Source of the DNA: Gemmatimonadota bacterium
GTDB taxonomy: Bacteria > Gemmatimonadota > Gemmatimonadetes > Longimicrobiales > Gaopeijiaceae
Direction: 5' to 3'
Assembly (NCBI GenBank): GCA_030428885.1
Contig: JAUIEJ010000003.1
Span: 186,001 to 250,000 of the forward strand
Length of the DNA: 64,000 nucleotides
This document shows, piece after piece, positions 1-9,624 of this stretch (positions within the stretch are counted from its first letter, which is position 1; every line of letters begins with the position of its first letter). The position numbers were made by a program, and so were the translations under genes. A model generated the notes under the pieces. That model saw only the letters and a program-made list of their open reading frames with translations. It did not search any database and was not told the DNA's origin.

Positions 1-895
1 GGGAGATGGCCACCAGTCCCGGCAGGGCGGTGAAGAGGATCGTCGAGATGCGGTCCCAGAAGCTCAGGGAATCGTCGGCGGTTTCGGCGGCGAAGTCGTT
101 GGGCTCGGCGGGGCGCAGCCGGTGCCGCACCCGCATGATGCCCTCGACCTCGGCCTGGATGGGGCGGACGTCGCCGGGATCCACCGCCTGGACCAGCACC
201 TCGTCCACGAAGCCCCGGGGCGCCACCAGCGACCGGATGGGCGACCGGGCCGGGGCCACGAGCTGGTTGTCCAGGGATTGGCCGAAGAGCGTGCCCTTCT
301 CCTCGAGGACGCCGATGACCCGGTAGGGGAATCCCCGCACCCGCACCGAGCGGCCGATGGGGTCGATGCCCTCGAACAGCACGTCGGCGGTCTGGGACCC
401 CAGAACGGCCACCGGAACGCCCTGCTCGTTCTCCTGGGGCGAGAAGGCCCGGCCCCGGGCCACGGCCCAGTCCCGGATCGCGAAGATCTCGGGAGACGCC
501 CCCACCAACTGCACGTTGGAGACCGTGCGACCGTTGTCGGCGGTCACCTCGCCCCCGCCGCCCGACAGCACGCCCACCCGGGCCGGGAGGGTGAGGGCGG
601 CCCGGATGGCCTGGGCGTCGTCTTCGGTGATGCGGGGGCGGCGGGCCCGCCGGCGCCACTCCTCGGCGTCGACGTTGATGTTGACCTGAGGGGTGCGGCG
701 CACCGTCACCGTGTTCACCCCGAAGATCTGCGACGAGAAGTCCTCCTTGATGTAGCGGTCCATGCCCTCGACGACGCTCACCACCACGATGAGGAACATG
801 ACCCCGATGATGACCCCCAGCACGCTGAAGAAACTCTTCAGCCGCTGCGAGGCGATCTGGGTCATCGCCAGTCGGACACCCTCCCAGAATTGCAT
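1..895 (-). CDS. ABC transporter permease, MacB/FtsX-like (C-terminal part beyond left edge)
   Basis: Reverse strand reads MQFWEGVRLAMTQIASQRLKSFFSVLGVIIGVMFLIVVVSVVEGMDRYI..., typical MacB_PCD N-terminus; open to window edge; same strand as HlyD and TolC genes. Confidence 0.85.
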   Translation of the reverse strand, partial: MQFWEGVRLAMTQIASQRLKSFFSVLGVIIGVMFLIVVVSVVEGMDRYIKEDFSSQIFGVNTVTVRRTPQVNINVDAEEWRRRARRPRITEDDAQAIRAALTLPARVGVLSGGGGEVTADNGRTVSNVQLVGASPEIFAIRDWAVARGRAFSPQENEQGVPVAVLGSQTADVLFEGIDPIGRSVRVRGFPYRVIGVLEEKGTLFGQSLDNQLVAPARSPIRSLVAPRGFVDEVLVQAVDPGDVRPIQAEVEGIMRVRHRLRPAEPNDFAAETADDSLSFWDRISTILFTALPGLVAIS

Positions 896-913
896 GGGCG
901 CGGGGGCTCGGGA

Positions 914-2158
914 TCAGGAACCGGAGTCGTCGGAGTCGGGCCCGTCCTCTCGCTGGACCGGATCGCCGTCCCGGAGGGTGCGGATGGTCTGGTAGGGGCC
1001 CGACACCACGGTCTCGCCCGGCTCCAGACCTTCCAGCACCTCGAAGAACTCGTCGCCGGCGATGCCCACGGTGACGGGGCGGAACGAGGCGATGCCCTCG
1101 TTCACCACGAAGACCCCCTCCAGCTCCGGCGGCTCGTCGCCGCTTCGGGCCGCGACGATGGTGTCCTCCCGCACGGTGAGGGCGATGATGGGCACGGCCA
1201 CGGCGTCGGTCCGGGTGTCGGTGACGATGTCGGCGGTGGCCGACAGGTCGGGTCGGAGGTCGGCGTCGGTGGGATCCAGGGTCAGGACCACCTCGAAGTC
1301 GATGGCCTGCTGCTGCCCCGCCGCGGCGTTCTGCGACGGCGGCCGGATGGCCGAGTTGCCGATCTCCGTGACCCGGGCCGTGAAGTCCCGGTCGGGAAAG
1401 GCGTCGATCTCCACGGTGGCCGAGTCGCCCAGGGCGAGGCGGGGCACGTCGGTCTCGTCCATCTGGACCACGACCTCCACCACCGCCAGGTCGGAGATGG
1501 TGAGGATCAGGGAGCCCGGGTTGTTCATGGTGCCCATGACCACCGTCTCGCCCACCTCGACGTTGAGGCGGGTCACCTTGCCGGCCAGGGGGGCCCGGAA
1601 GACCGTCTTGGCCAGGCGGTCCTCGGCCTCCTCCAGCGCCGCCTGGGCCACCTGCACCCCGTACTCGGAGGCGTCCATGTTGGCCCGGGCCACCTCGAGG
1701 TTGGTCTCGGCGTCCTCCACCTGCTGGCGGCTCACCAGGAGGGAGTCCCGCACCCAGAGGCTCCGGATCCGCTCGTGCTCCCGGCTCTGGCGGGTCAGGT
1801 TGGCGCTCTGCTGGGCCGCCTGGGCCTGGGCCTGGCTGACGCTGGCCTGGGCCCGGGAGCGGGCGGCCTCGAGCTGGGTGCGATCGAGGCGGAGGAGGAC
1901 GTCGCCCACCTCCACGTCGTCGCCTTCCTCCACCAGGAGGTCGGCCACCCGGGCGGCGACGTCGGAACTGATGTCCACGCTGCGCCGAGCCCGGATGTTG
2001 CCGCTGGCCGTCACCGTGGCCACCAGGTCCCGACGCTCGATCTCCGCCATGCGCACGCTGGCGCCCCGCCCCGAACCGCCCCGGAGGGCCATGGCGGCCG
2101 CCGTGCCCAGCACCGCCACCACCACCACGCCCACGAGTCCCTTCTGAAGTCCAGTCAT
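914..2158 (-). CDS. efflux RND/MacA-type periplasmic adaptor subunit (HlyD family)
   Basis: 414 aa; N-terminal TM, biotinyl-lipoyl-like and coiled-coil segments, adjacent to MacB-like permease and TolC. Confidence 0.9.
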   Translation of the reverse strand: MTGLQKGLVGVVVVAVLGTAAAMALRGGSGRGASVRMAEIERRDLVATVTASGNIRARRSVDISSDVAARVADLLVEEGDDVEVGDVLLRLDRTQLEAARSRAQASVSQAQAQAAQQSANLTRQSREHERIRSLWVRDSLLVSRQQVEDAETNLEVARANMDASEYGVQVAQAALEEAEDRLAKTVFRAPLAGKVTRLNVEVGETVVMGTMNNPGSLILTISDLAVVEVVVQMDETDVPRLALGDSATVEIDAFPDRDFTARVTEIGNSAIRPPSQNAAAGQQQAIDFEVVLTLDPTDADLRPDLSATADIVTDTRTDAVAVPIIALTVREDTIVAARSGDEPPELEGVFVVNEGIASFRPVTVGIAGDEFFEVLEGLEPGETVVSGPYQTIRTLRDGDPVQREDGPDSDDSGS

Positions 2159-2177
2159 GTCGTCGGTGTGCCTCGGC

Positions 2178-3758
2178 TCAACGTTCGCGTAGGGTCTGAC
2201 CCACCACGGCTTCCAGATTGGTCAGGGCGTCGTGGTAGGCGTAGATGGCGGTGAGGAGGTCACGGTCGGCCTGGACCTTCACGGTCTCGGCCTCCACCAG
2301 GTCGAGGAAGGGCACCAGCCCCACCCGGTACTGCTCCCGGGCCAGCCGGAGTTGTTCGTCGGCGTAGGACTGATTGCGCTCTTCCAACTCGACGCTGCGG
2401 AAGGCCGTCTGAAGCTGGGAGAGGCGGATCGCCACGTCGGCCTGCAGCGCGATCTCCTGCTCCCGGAGCTGGTACTCGGAATCGTCCAGGCGCGCCTGGG
2501 CGGCCTCGAGTTGCTGCTGCCGGGCGAAGCCCTGGAAGATGGGCACGCTCACGGAGAGCGACGCGCTGGGCGGCGAGCGGGTGAAGTCGAAGGGGAAGAC
2601 GTCGTTGCCCGCGATGACCCGCTGTCGGTCGTCGTCGGAGAAGACGAGGCCCGAGCAGTCCAGGGGAGGGAGGGGATCGGCCAGGCGCGAGTACAGCTCG
2701 TTGGTGTTCTGGCAACTGGCGAACGACGAGGCGGCTCCGGCCTGGGCCTGGGCCACCAGGAGGTCGCTGTTGCTGGCCTGACGGGTGAACCCGCTCCATC
2801 CGAGGCTCAGGTTCAGGGAGGGGAAGTAGGCCGAGCGGGCCGAGCCGACCCCTTCCCGGGCGGCATCGCGCCCGAACCGCCGGGTGCGGAGCACCGGGTT
2901 GTTGGTGAGGGCGATGTCCAGGAGTTCAGGCGCCGTCCAGTCCGGGGCCTCCACCTCGAAGGCCGTGGTCAGGGCCACGGCGGGGGAGGGGCGGAGGCCG
3001 ATGGTCTGGAGGAGCCGATACGTGGCCGTGGCCACGGCGTTCTCGGCCTGGATCAGGGTGACCTCGGCCCGGCCCACCTGGACCTCGGCCTGATTGACGG
3101 CCAGCCCCGTGGCCGTGCCCACTTCGGCCTGCCCCTGGACGAGACGGAGGTTGAAGCGGGCCCGCTCGAGCTGCTGCCCCGTGAGCTCCACGGCCTCCTT
3201 CTGACGGAGCACGTCGAGGTAGGCCAGGGTGACCCGGGTCTCCAGGTCCACGCGGGACTGATCGATGCCCGCCGAGGTCTGCTCCCGGTTGGCCTTGGCC
3301 GCCGAGAGGCCGTACAGCACCGCGCCGCTGATGGAGTAGTTGAGGCCCAGGCTGTAGTTGCTGGAGTAGTAGTTCGGCTGCGCCCCGACCCCCAGATCCT
3401 CCAGGGTGAGGTTGCCGATGCGCTGAGACCCCGAGCCCTGCCATCCCAGACCGCCCGAGGCGCTGGCCCAGGGAAGCAACTGGCCGTAGGCGGCCTTCAC
3501 GCCCCAGTCGGCCACGTCCCGGTCGTTGAGCGCCGCCAGGTAGCCGGGATTGTGTCGACGGGCGAGTTCCAGGGCCTCGTCGAGGGACAGGAACGCGGGT
3601 GCGGTGGGGACGCCCTGGGCCGCCGCGGGAGCGGCGGGGGCGAGCGCGAGGAGGAGGAGCGCGAGCAGACCCACGGTCCGCACGATCCTCCACGGGTGCG
3701 CTGGAAGCACGGAAACCTCCGGCTGGATTCGGTGGGGCGGGATGCGGTTCGGTGTCAC
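2178..3758 (-). CDS. TolC family outer membrane efflux protein
   Basis: 526 aa; signal peptide, LSLDEALELARRHNPGYLAALND repeat typical of OEP/TolC; start codon uncertain. Confidence 0.9.
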   Translation of the reverse strand: MTPNRIPPHRIQPEVSVLPAHPWRIVRTVGLLALLLLALAPAAPAAAQGVPTAPAFLSLDEALELARRHNPGYLAALNDRDVADWGVKAAYGQLLPWASASGGLGWQGSGSQRIGNLTLEDLGVGAQPNYYSSNYSLGLNYSISGAVLYGLSAAKANREQTSAGIDQSRVDLETRVTLAYLDVLRQKEAVELTGQQLERARFNLRLVQGQAEVGTATGLAVNQAEVQVGRAEVTLIQAENAVATATYRLLQTIGLRPSPAVALTTAFEVEAPDWTAPELLDIALTNNPVLRTRRFGRDAAREGVGSARSAYFPSLNLSLGWSGFTRQASNSDLLVAQAQAGAASSFASCQNTNELYSRLADPLPPLDCSGLVFSDDDRQRVIAGNDVFPFDFTRSPPSASLSVSVPIFQGFARQQQLEAAQARLDDSEYQLREQEIALQADVAIRLSQLQTAFRSVELEERNQSYADEQLRLAREQYRVGLVPFLDLVEAETVKVQADRDLLTAIYAYHDALTNLEAVVGQTLRER

Positions 3759-3930
3759 GATCCGCGCATGGAAGGTAGGAACACGAGGGGGGCGGTTGGA
3801 GTCCCGAGCGCGAATCGGCCGAACGATGGCCCGTACGGCGCTGTCAGGGACGGGGTTTCGGGGGCCGCGTCGGGGGGGCTACGGGCCGGACGCCCGGGAC
3901 CTTCACCCCGGGCCGGGGGGCGGGGGCCCC

Positions 3931-4629
3931 TCAGGCGCCGTCGGGGAGCCGTTCGGCCCGGAAGCTGCGGCCCGGGATCTCGACCCGGAGCACCCGCCCC
4001 TGGTCGTCGATCCAGAGATCCCGCACGCTCCCGCCGCCCTGGAGACGGACGTGGCGGGCCTGGAGCTGCTGGTCGCCGAGGCGGAAGGGCTCGGATTCGC
4101 TGGACACCACCTCCAGGCGCGCCTGCCCCCCGTCGGCGGGGGTCAGGGCCACGATGGGCCCGGCGCCGCCGTCCACGAAGCGGGCGGCGAAGTAGTACTG
4201 GTGGGACACGAACTCCTCCAGCACCGCCGTCCGGGCCGAAGCCCGGTACTCCCGCTGCACTTCGCCGTCGGGGGAGCTCATCCGGCTCACGTACCGGCTG
4301 CCGTTCAGCACCACCGACAGCTCGGCGGTGCGGCGTCCCGTGAGTTCGTTCTGGTACGACGTCACGGTGAAGTCGGGCCGGGCCTCGAGGGTGGGGCGCA
4401 TCTCCATGCCGTCCACCGACACCGTGGCGGTGGCCAGGATCCGGGCGTCGTCCCCCATGCCCACCCGATGGATCGAGAAGGACTCGCTCCCCGCATCCCG
4501 TCCGTCGAGGAAGAGGGCGAAACGGCCCTCGTCCAGGGTGACGTTCTGGGCGGAGAGAGCGCCGGCGAAGGCCGTGGTCGCCACGAGGGCGACGAGGGCG
4601 GCGATCGGCGTCGTGCGAGGTCGGAACAT
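3931..4629 (-). CDS. hypothetical secreted protein
   Basis: 232 aa with N-terminal signal peptide ending ALSAQ; no clear family recognised. Confidence 0.75.
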   Translation of the reverse strand: MFRPRTTPIAALVALVATTAFAGALSAQNVTLDEGRFALFLDGRDAGSESFSIHRVGMGDDARILATATVSVDGMEMRPTLEARPDFTVTSYQNELTGRRTAELSVVLNGSRYVSRMSSPDGEVQREYRASARTAVLEEFVSHQYYFAARFVDGGAGPIVALTPADGGQARLEVVSSESEPFRLGDQQLQARHVRLQGGGSVRDLWIDDQGRVLRVEIPGRSFRAERLPDGA

Positions 4630-4674
4630 GGTGGATTCGCTTCGTGATCGGGGAACACCGTGGGGCTTCGGTTG

Positions 4675-5484
4675 CTACACGTCGACAGGGGGGTGGGGTC
4701 CTGAGGGACTCCCGCTCGACGAGGGGGGCGAGAGGAGGGAGAGGAGGGACTCGATCCAGGCCTCGAGGATCGCCCGGCCCCGTTCCGGATCCCCCTCGCT
4801 GGGGCGGCCGATGACCCCCTGGGTGGATTCCGGGGGTGTGAGGGGCCGCCCCCCGACGTACCTTTTCACGGCCCGGTGCTCCAGGGGCGCGTCCTGGACC
4901 GCCTCGGGACGGACGAGATCGGGGCGCAGGTAGAGCATGAGCGAGGTCTCCACCTCACCGGCGTGCTCGGGTTCGCCGGCGGCGGCCCGGTGCCGGGAAA
5001 CGTCCAGGGCGAAGAGGTCGATCACGGTGGTCCGAGCGTCGGAGGTCAGAGCCATGAGCAGCGCGTCCATGTGCGGTTCGCTCCGGCTGGCTGTCACCAC
5101 CAGGAACTCGGCCACGCCGTGATCCTCCCACGACGCGAAGATCTCGTTGACGGCCCGGTGCAGCGTCTTCCGGCGCAGCCCCGCGGTGCCGGGAAACCGA
5201 TCCGACCCCCGGAGGTTCACGCCGTACGGAAAGGCGGGTGCCCGGAGGATGCCCAGGCGGCGCGACAACTGGCGCACCACGTGTTCGGCGATGAGGGTCC
5301 CGGTGCCCAGGGGCAGATGGGGGCCGTGCTGCTCCAGGGAGCCCACCGACACCAGGAGGCGGGGATCCCGGGCCAGACGGCGCCGGACCTCGGGCCAGGG
5401 CAGGCGATCCACCGCCCAGGCGTCGTCGTCGGCCTCGCGGGAGGCGGTCCACGGATGGGTTCGGTGTTCGGCGTCGGCGTCCAT
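4675..5484 (-). CDS. creatininase family protein (atypical active site)
   Basis: VSVGSLEQHGPHLPLGTGTLIAEHV motif and FPYGVN...FPGTAGL spacing of creatininase/MftE family; canonical D and NGHGGN motif not present. Confidence 0.75.
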   Translation of the reverse strand: MDADAEHRTHPWTASREADDDAWAVDRLPWPEVRRRLARDPRLLVSVGSLEQHGPHLPLGTGTLIAEHVVRQLSRRLGILRAPAFPYGVNLRGSDRFPGTAGLRRKTLHRAVNEIFASWEDHGVAEFLVVTASRSEPHMDALLMALTSDARTTVIDLFALDVSRHRAAAGEPEHAGEVETSLMLYLRPDLVRPEAVQDAPLEHRAVKRYVGGRPLTPPESTQGVIGRPSEGDPERGRAILEAWIESLLSLLSPPSSSGSPSGPHPPVDV

Positions 5485-5495
5485 GGGCGGTTCGC

Positions 5496-8400
5496 GTGAG
5501 GAGCGGATTCGGATCCGTGGCGGGGGCGCTGCCGTGGGCGGCGCTGCTGGCGGTGGCGGTCCAGGCCCGATGGCCCGGTCCCTGGACCCTGGCGGCGGCG
5601 GCCGTCGTGGTGGCGGCCACCCTGGCCGTGCATCGCCGGGGTCCCCTGGGGCGACGCCTGGCCCTGCTCTCCCTCCTGGGGGGCGTGGTGTGGGGGTTCG
5701 GGGTCCAGCAGCGGGACGTGCGCCTGACCCGGGCCTGGGACGAGTACTGGGAGGACCGGGAAGCCTGGGTCGTGGAAGACCTGGGCCGGCGCCTGGGCCA
5801 ACTGCTCGATCGGAGCATCTCCAGCGTAGCCACTCTGGCCGACGAGGCCGCGGGCGGCAACCTCCCCGACCCGGAACGGGTCCGAGCGCTCCGGCGTCAG
5901 GCCGGGCTGGCCGCCCTGGCCGTCTACGAATTCCCGCCCGATCCCGGAGGCCCCGGCGAGCCCCGCCTGGCCGTGTGGGACGGCCTCCACCGCGGGCGCG
6001 TGCCCCTCGAGGTGGCCCGGGGCGACGCCCCGTTTCCCTACGGCGAGTCGCCCCTCTTCAGCTACCTGTACGTCACGGCGCCGGTGGAGGGAGGCGGCAC
6101 GGCCATGGGCGCGGTGCTCCTCCGGGCCGACGTGCCGGGCCGGGCCGGCGACGTGGACGACTTCGCCTCCAGCTTCCGCCGGCGCACGGGGGAGACGCTC
6201 CAACTCTCCACTCCGGCCCGGGCCCGGGCCGCGGGGATCTTCGACTACATGCACGAGGGGCGGGCCCTCTTCAGCCTCTCGGTGGAGCGCCCCTCTCAGG
6301 CCGACCGCCGGGCCGAGGTGCGGCGACAGGGTCGGCTCTGGACCGCGGTGGTGGTCCTGGGGGCCTGGCTGCTCCTGGGGCTCACGGGCGAGGTCCGCCG
6401 CCGCCCCGCCGCGGCTCTCCTGGGGTCCCTGGGCCTGGCGGTGGTGCTCCCGGTGGAGGTGATTCCCGGGCTGGCGGCACTGGCCGAGCCCGGTGACGTG
6501 CTGCTTCCGGGGGTTCCCGGGGGCACCCTCGCCCGGACCCTTCTGGTGCTGTTGTTCGGCGTGGTGGCCGTGGGGACCGTGCTCCCGGAGCGGTGGCCCC
6601 GGGTTCCGGGTTGGGCCGCGGCGTTGGGGGTGGCCGCGGCGCTCCCCGCCGCCGCCGCCGTGTTCGGGGCGTCGTCGTCCACGGGGTTCCTGGCGGGCGG
6701 GGAAGGGGGGTGGGTGGCCTATCAGGCGGCCCTGGCGGCCCTCTTCTCGGTGGTGATCTGGGCGGCGCTGGTGGTGCGGCGGAGCGGGGGCGGCGAGGGC
6801 CCCGGTCCGGCCCTCGCCCTCTCCGCCGCCGTGGGCCTCGGCGCCGTGGCGGGGTGGGTGGCGGTGCAGGAGGCGGGGTTGCCGGTGTGGATGCCGGGCC
6901 TGTGGGCCGTGACGGTGCTCCTGGTCCGGGGCGTGGCGCCGGGCGACGACGGGCGGAGCCGTGTGGCGCTCTGGATCGTGGCGGTGGCCCTGGGGTCGTC
7001 GGCGGCCGTTCCCACGGCGTGGGGGCAGCGCCTGGAGGCCCGTCTCGCCAGCGCCGAGTCCCAGGTGGACCGCCTGGGCACCGGCGTGGATCCCTACCTC
7101 CAGTTCCTCCTGGAACGCCTGGCGGTGGCGGTGGACACCCTGGACGCCGGCGGCGCCCCCCCGGTGGAGCTGTTGTACCGGGGCTGGCGCAACAGCGGCC
7201 TGGCCGAAGCCGGGTACCCGGTCTGGATGACGGTGTGGACGCCGGCCGGCGGCATCCCGGAAGAGGAACTCCGCATCGGCATGGGGGGCGTGGGGCGTCC
7301 CGTGGTGGCGAACCAGTTCCTGGAATCGGCCCGGGCCGGCGATTCGGTGGAGGTCCGTCGCTTCGACTCGTTCCAGGCCCACTACATGGCCCAGGTGCCC
7401 CTGAGCGACGAGCGGACCATGACCGCCGTGGTGCCTCCCCTGGGCACCACCGGCGCCGAGTCCCTCCTGGGGCCCCTCTTCGGCAGCCTCGGCCCCCCCC
7501 GGGCCGAGCCGCTCCGTCTCGTGCCCCTGGGGAGCGACGGGGCGGCGGCCCCGCCCGACGGGCTCCAGTGGCGTCGCCGCGAAGGGGGGTGGCGGGGCGA
7601 ACTCGGGGTGGAGATGGCCGGAGAGCGGTATCTCGCCCGCTACGAAGTCCCCGTCTCCAACTTCACCGTGCTGGCGGCCCGGGGTGCGCTCCTCCTGGCG
7701 CTGGATCTCCTCTTTCTGGGACTCCTGTGGTGGCTGGGGAGCCGGTTCCAGCGGGGCGGAGCCCGGCGGGGCGGAGCAGCCTTCCCGGCCGTGACGTCGT
7801 TCCGGGCCCGGGTCACCCTGGCCCTCTTCGCCTTCTTCGCCCTCTCCAACCTCCTCTTCGGCAGCCTGGCCTACCGCACCATCGCCGGGGCCTCGCAGCG
7901 GGCCTCCCGGGTGCTGGCGGAGCGGGCGGTGAACGACGCGGCGGCGAGCTACTCCGAACTCGCCGGCGAGGTGGACCTCCTGGCGAGCCGGGTGGGTGTG
8001 GACGTCCTGGCCTACCGTCACGGGGAACTCCAGGACGCCTCGGTGGACGAGCTGCTCTCCCTGGGGCTCTACGAGGGGTGGGTGCCCTACGACCTGCATC
8101 AGACGCTGTCGAGTCGGGAGGCCCTCACCGCCACCACCTCCACCGCCCTGGGGGAGTGGGAATACGTCACGGCGTATCGGTGGCTGGGCGACGACGGCGT
8201 GGTGGGATCGCCCGTTCCCCTCCAGGCCGGAGCCACGGCCATCCAGAGCCGGGACGTGGCCGAACTCCTCACGGCGGCGGTGCTGGCCGGGGCGGCGCTG
8301 TCGTTCCTCCTGGCGCTCCTGGTGGGGCGGGCCCTGACCCGGCCCATCCAGACGCTGCGCATCGCGTCGGAGCGGGTGGGGAGCGGCAACCTGGGCGTGC

Positions 8401-9587
8401 GCCTGCCCGGGGAGCGCCACGACGAGTTCGGGGCCGTGTTCGAGGCCTTCAACCGCATGGTGCGCCGGCTGCGCCGAGCGCGGCGTGACCTTGTGCGCAC
8501 GAGCCGCCGCACCCAGGCCATCGTGGAGGACGCCGCCACCGGGGTGCTGGCCTTCGACGCCGAGGGCGTGGTCACCCTGGCCAACCCCCGGGCCCGGTCC
8601 CTCCTGGGGCTGCCCATCGAGGTGGGAGAGTCCCTTCCCGAGGCCCAGGGACCCGCCGGCGAGTTCGTCCGGTGGATCGATACCTACTTCCGGGACAGCC
8701 TGGACGAGGCCGCCCTGGAGCTCCAGGACGGGGAGCGGCGGATCCGGGTCCGGGCCCGGCGCATCTCCCACGCGGGACCCCTGGCCGGCGCCGTGGTGAG
8801 CCTGGAGGACGTCACCGACGAACTGCGCACCGAACGGGTCCTGGCGTGGGGGGAGATGGCGCGCCAGGTGGCCCACGAGGTGAAGAACCCCCTGACCCCC
8901 ATCAAGCTGTCGGTCCAGCACCTGCGCCGGGCGTGGGACGACAAGCGGGCCGACTTCGGCGACATCCTCACCCGCAACGCCGACGCCATGCTCCGGGAGA
9001 TCGACCGACTGGCCGCCATCGCCACCTCGTTCTCCCGCTTCGGGGCGCCCCGGGCCGTGGGCGAGGAGCCCCTGGCCCGGGTCCAGTTGGGCAGCGTGGT
9101 GCGGGAGGTCCTGGCCCTCTACGGCGACGGCGAGGGCGCCGTGCGCTTCGTCGACGCCCTGGACCCGGCTCTCCCTCCGGTGCTGGCCCGGGACTCGGAG
9201 GTGAAGGAGGTCCTGGTGAATCTCCTGGAGAACTCCCGGGCCGCGGTGCGCTCCGGCGGCGTGGTCCGGGTGGAAGGAGAACGGGCGGAAGACGGCGTGG
9301 AGCTCCGGGTCGTGGACGACGGCTCCGGGATCCCGGAAGAGTTCCTGGGGCGGGTCTTCGAGCCCCATTTCTCCACCCGGTCGGCGGGAACGGGCTTGGG
9401 CCTGGCCATCGTGCATCGGCTGGTGACCGGATGGGGCGCCACGGTCCAGGTCGAGAGTCGGGAGGATGAGGGCACCACCGTCTCGATTCGTTTCGTCGCC
9501 GCCCACGGCCACGAAGGGCGCCGGGGACCCTCGGAGCCGGGGGAGGGGGGTGGTCCCGACAGCGCCGAGGCGTCAACTTCAACGTGA
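5496..9587 (+). CDS. large multi-pass membrane sensor histidine kinase, NtrY-like (HAMP-PAS-HisKA-HATPase_c)
   Basis: 1363 aa; many TM segments, HAMP (ALTRPIQTLRIASERVGSGNLGVRLPGERHDEFG), HEVKNPLTPIKLSVQHLRRAW H-box, N/G boxes; GTG start uncertain. Confidence 0.88.
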   Translation: MRSGFGSVAGALPWAALLAVAVQARWPGPWTLAAAAVVVAATLAVHRRGPLGRRLALLSLLGGVVWGFGVQQRDVRLTRAWDEYWEDREAWVVEDLGRRLGQLLDRSISSVATLADEAAGGNLPDPERVRALRRQAGLAALAVYEFPPDPGGPGEPRLAVWDGLHRGRVPLEVARGDAPFPYGESPLFSYLYVTAPVEGGGTAMGAVLLRADVPGRAGDVDDFASSFRRRTGETLQLSTPARARAAGIFDYMHEGRALFSLSVERPSQADRRAEVRRQGRLWTAVVVLGAWLLLGLTGEVRRRPAAALLGSLGLAVVLPVEVIPGLAALAEPGDVLLPGVPGGTLARTLLVLLFGVVAVGTVLPERWPRVPGWAAALGVAAALPAAAAVFGASSSTGFLAGGEGGWVAYQAALAALFSVVIWAALVVRRSGGGEGPGPALALSAAVGLGAVAGWVAVQEAGLPVWMPGLWAVTVLLVRGVAPGDDGRSRVALWIVAVALGSSAAVPTAWGQRLEARLASAESQVDRLGTGVDPYLQFLLERLAVAVDTLDAGGAPPVELLYRGWRNSGLAEAGYPVWMTVWTPAGGIPEEELRIGMGGVGRPVVANQFLESARAGDSVEVRRFDSFQAHYMAQVPLSDERTMTAVVPPLGTTGAESLLGPLFGSLGPPRAEPLRLVPLGSDGAAAPPDGLQWRRREGGWRGELGVEMAGERYLARYEVPVSNFTVLAARGALLLALDLLFLGLLWWLGSRFQRGGARRGGAAFPAVTSFRARVTLALFAFFALSNLLFGSLAYRTIAGASQRASRVLAERAVNDAAASYSELAGEVDLLASRVGVDVLAYRHGELQDASVDELLSLGLYEGWVPYDLHQTLSSREALTATTSTALGEWEYVTAYRWLGDDGVVGSPVPLQAGATAIQSRDVAELLTAAVLAGAALSFLLALLVGRALTRPIQTLRIASERVGSGNLGVRLPGERHDEFGAVFEAFNRMVRRLRRARRDLVRTSRRTQAIVEDAATGVLAFDAEGVVTLANPRARSLLGLPIEVGESLPEAQGPAGEFVRWIDTYFRDSLDEAALELQDGERRIRVRARRISHAGPLAGAVVSLEDVTDELRTERVLAWGEMARQVAHEVKNPLTPIKLSVQHLRRAWDDKRADFGDILTRNADAMLREIDRLAAIATSFSRFGAPRAVGEEPLARVQLGSVVREVLALYGDGEGAVRFVDALDPALPPVLARDSEVKEVLVNLLENSRAAVRSGGVVRVEGERAEDGVELRVVDDGSGIPEEFLGRVFEPHFSTRSAGTGLGLAIVHRLVTGWGATVQVESREDEGTTVSIRFVAAHGHEGRRGPSEPGEGGGPDSAEASTST

Positions 9588-9624
9588 TCCCCACCCCGCA
9601 CGTTCCGGAGCCCTCTCCCCGCCG

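Noticed and set aside
122-2254. 710-aa + strand His-rich ORF
   Set aside because: Opposite strand of the HlyD/MacB genes; H/G/R-rich translation is a GC-skewed shadow ORF.
5217-9512. 1431-aa antisense ORF opposite the sensor kinase
   Set aside because: Low-complexity G/P/R/H-rich translation typical of shadow ORFs in GC-rich coding DNA. The sense ORF has clear HAMP/HisKA/HATPase motifs.
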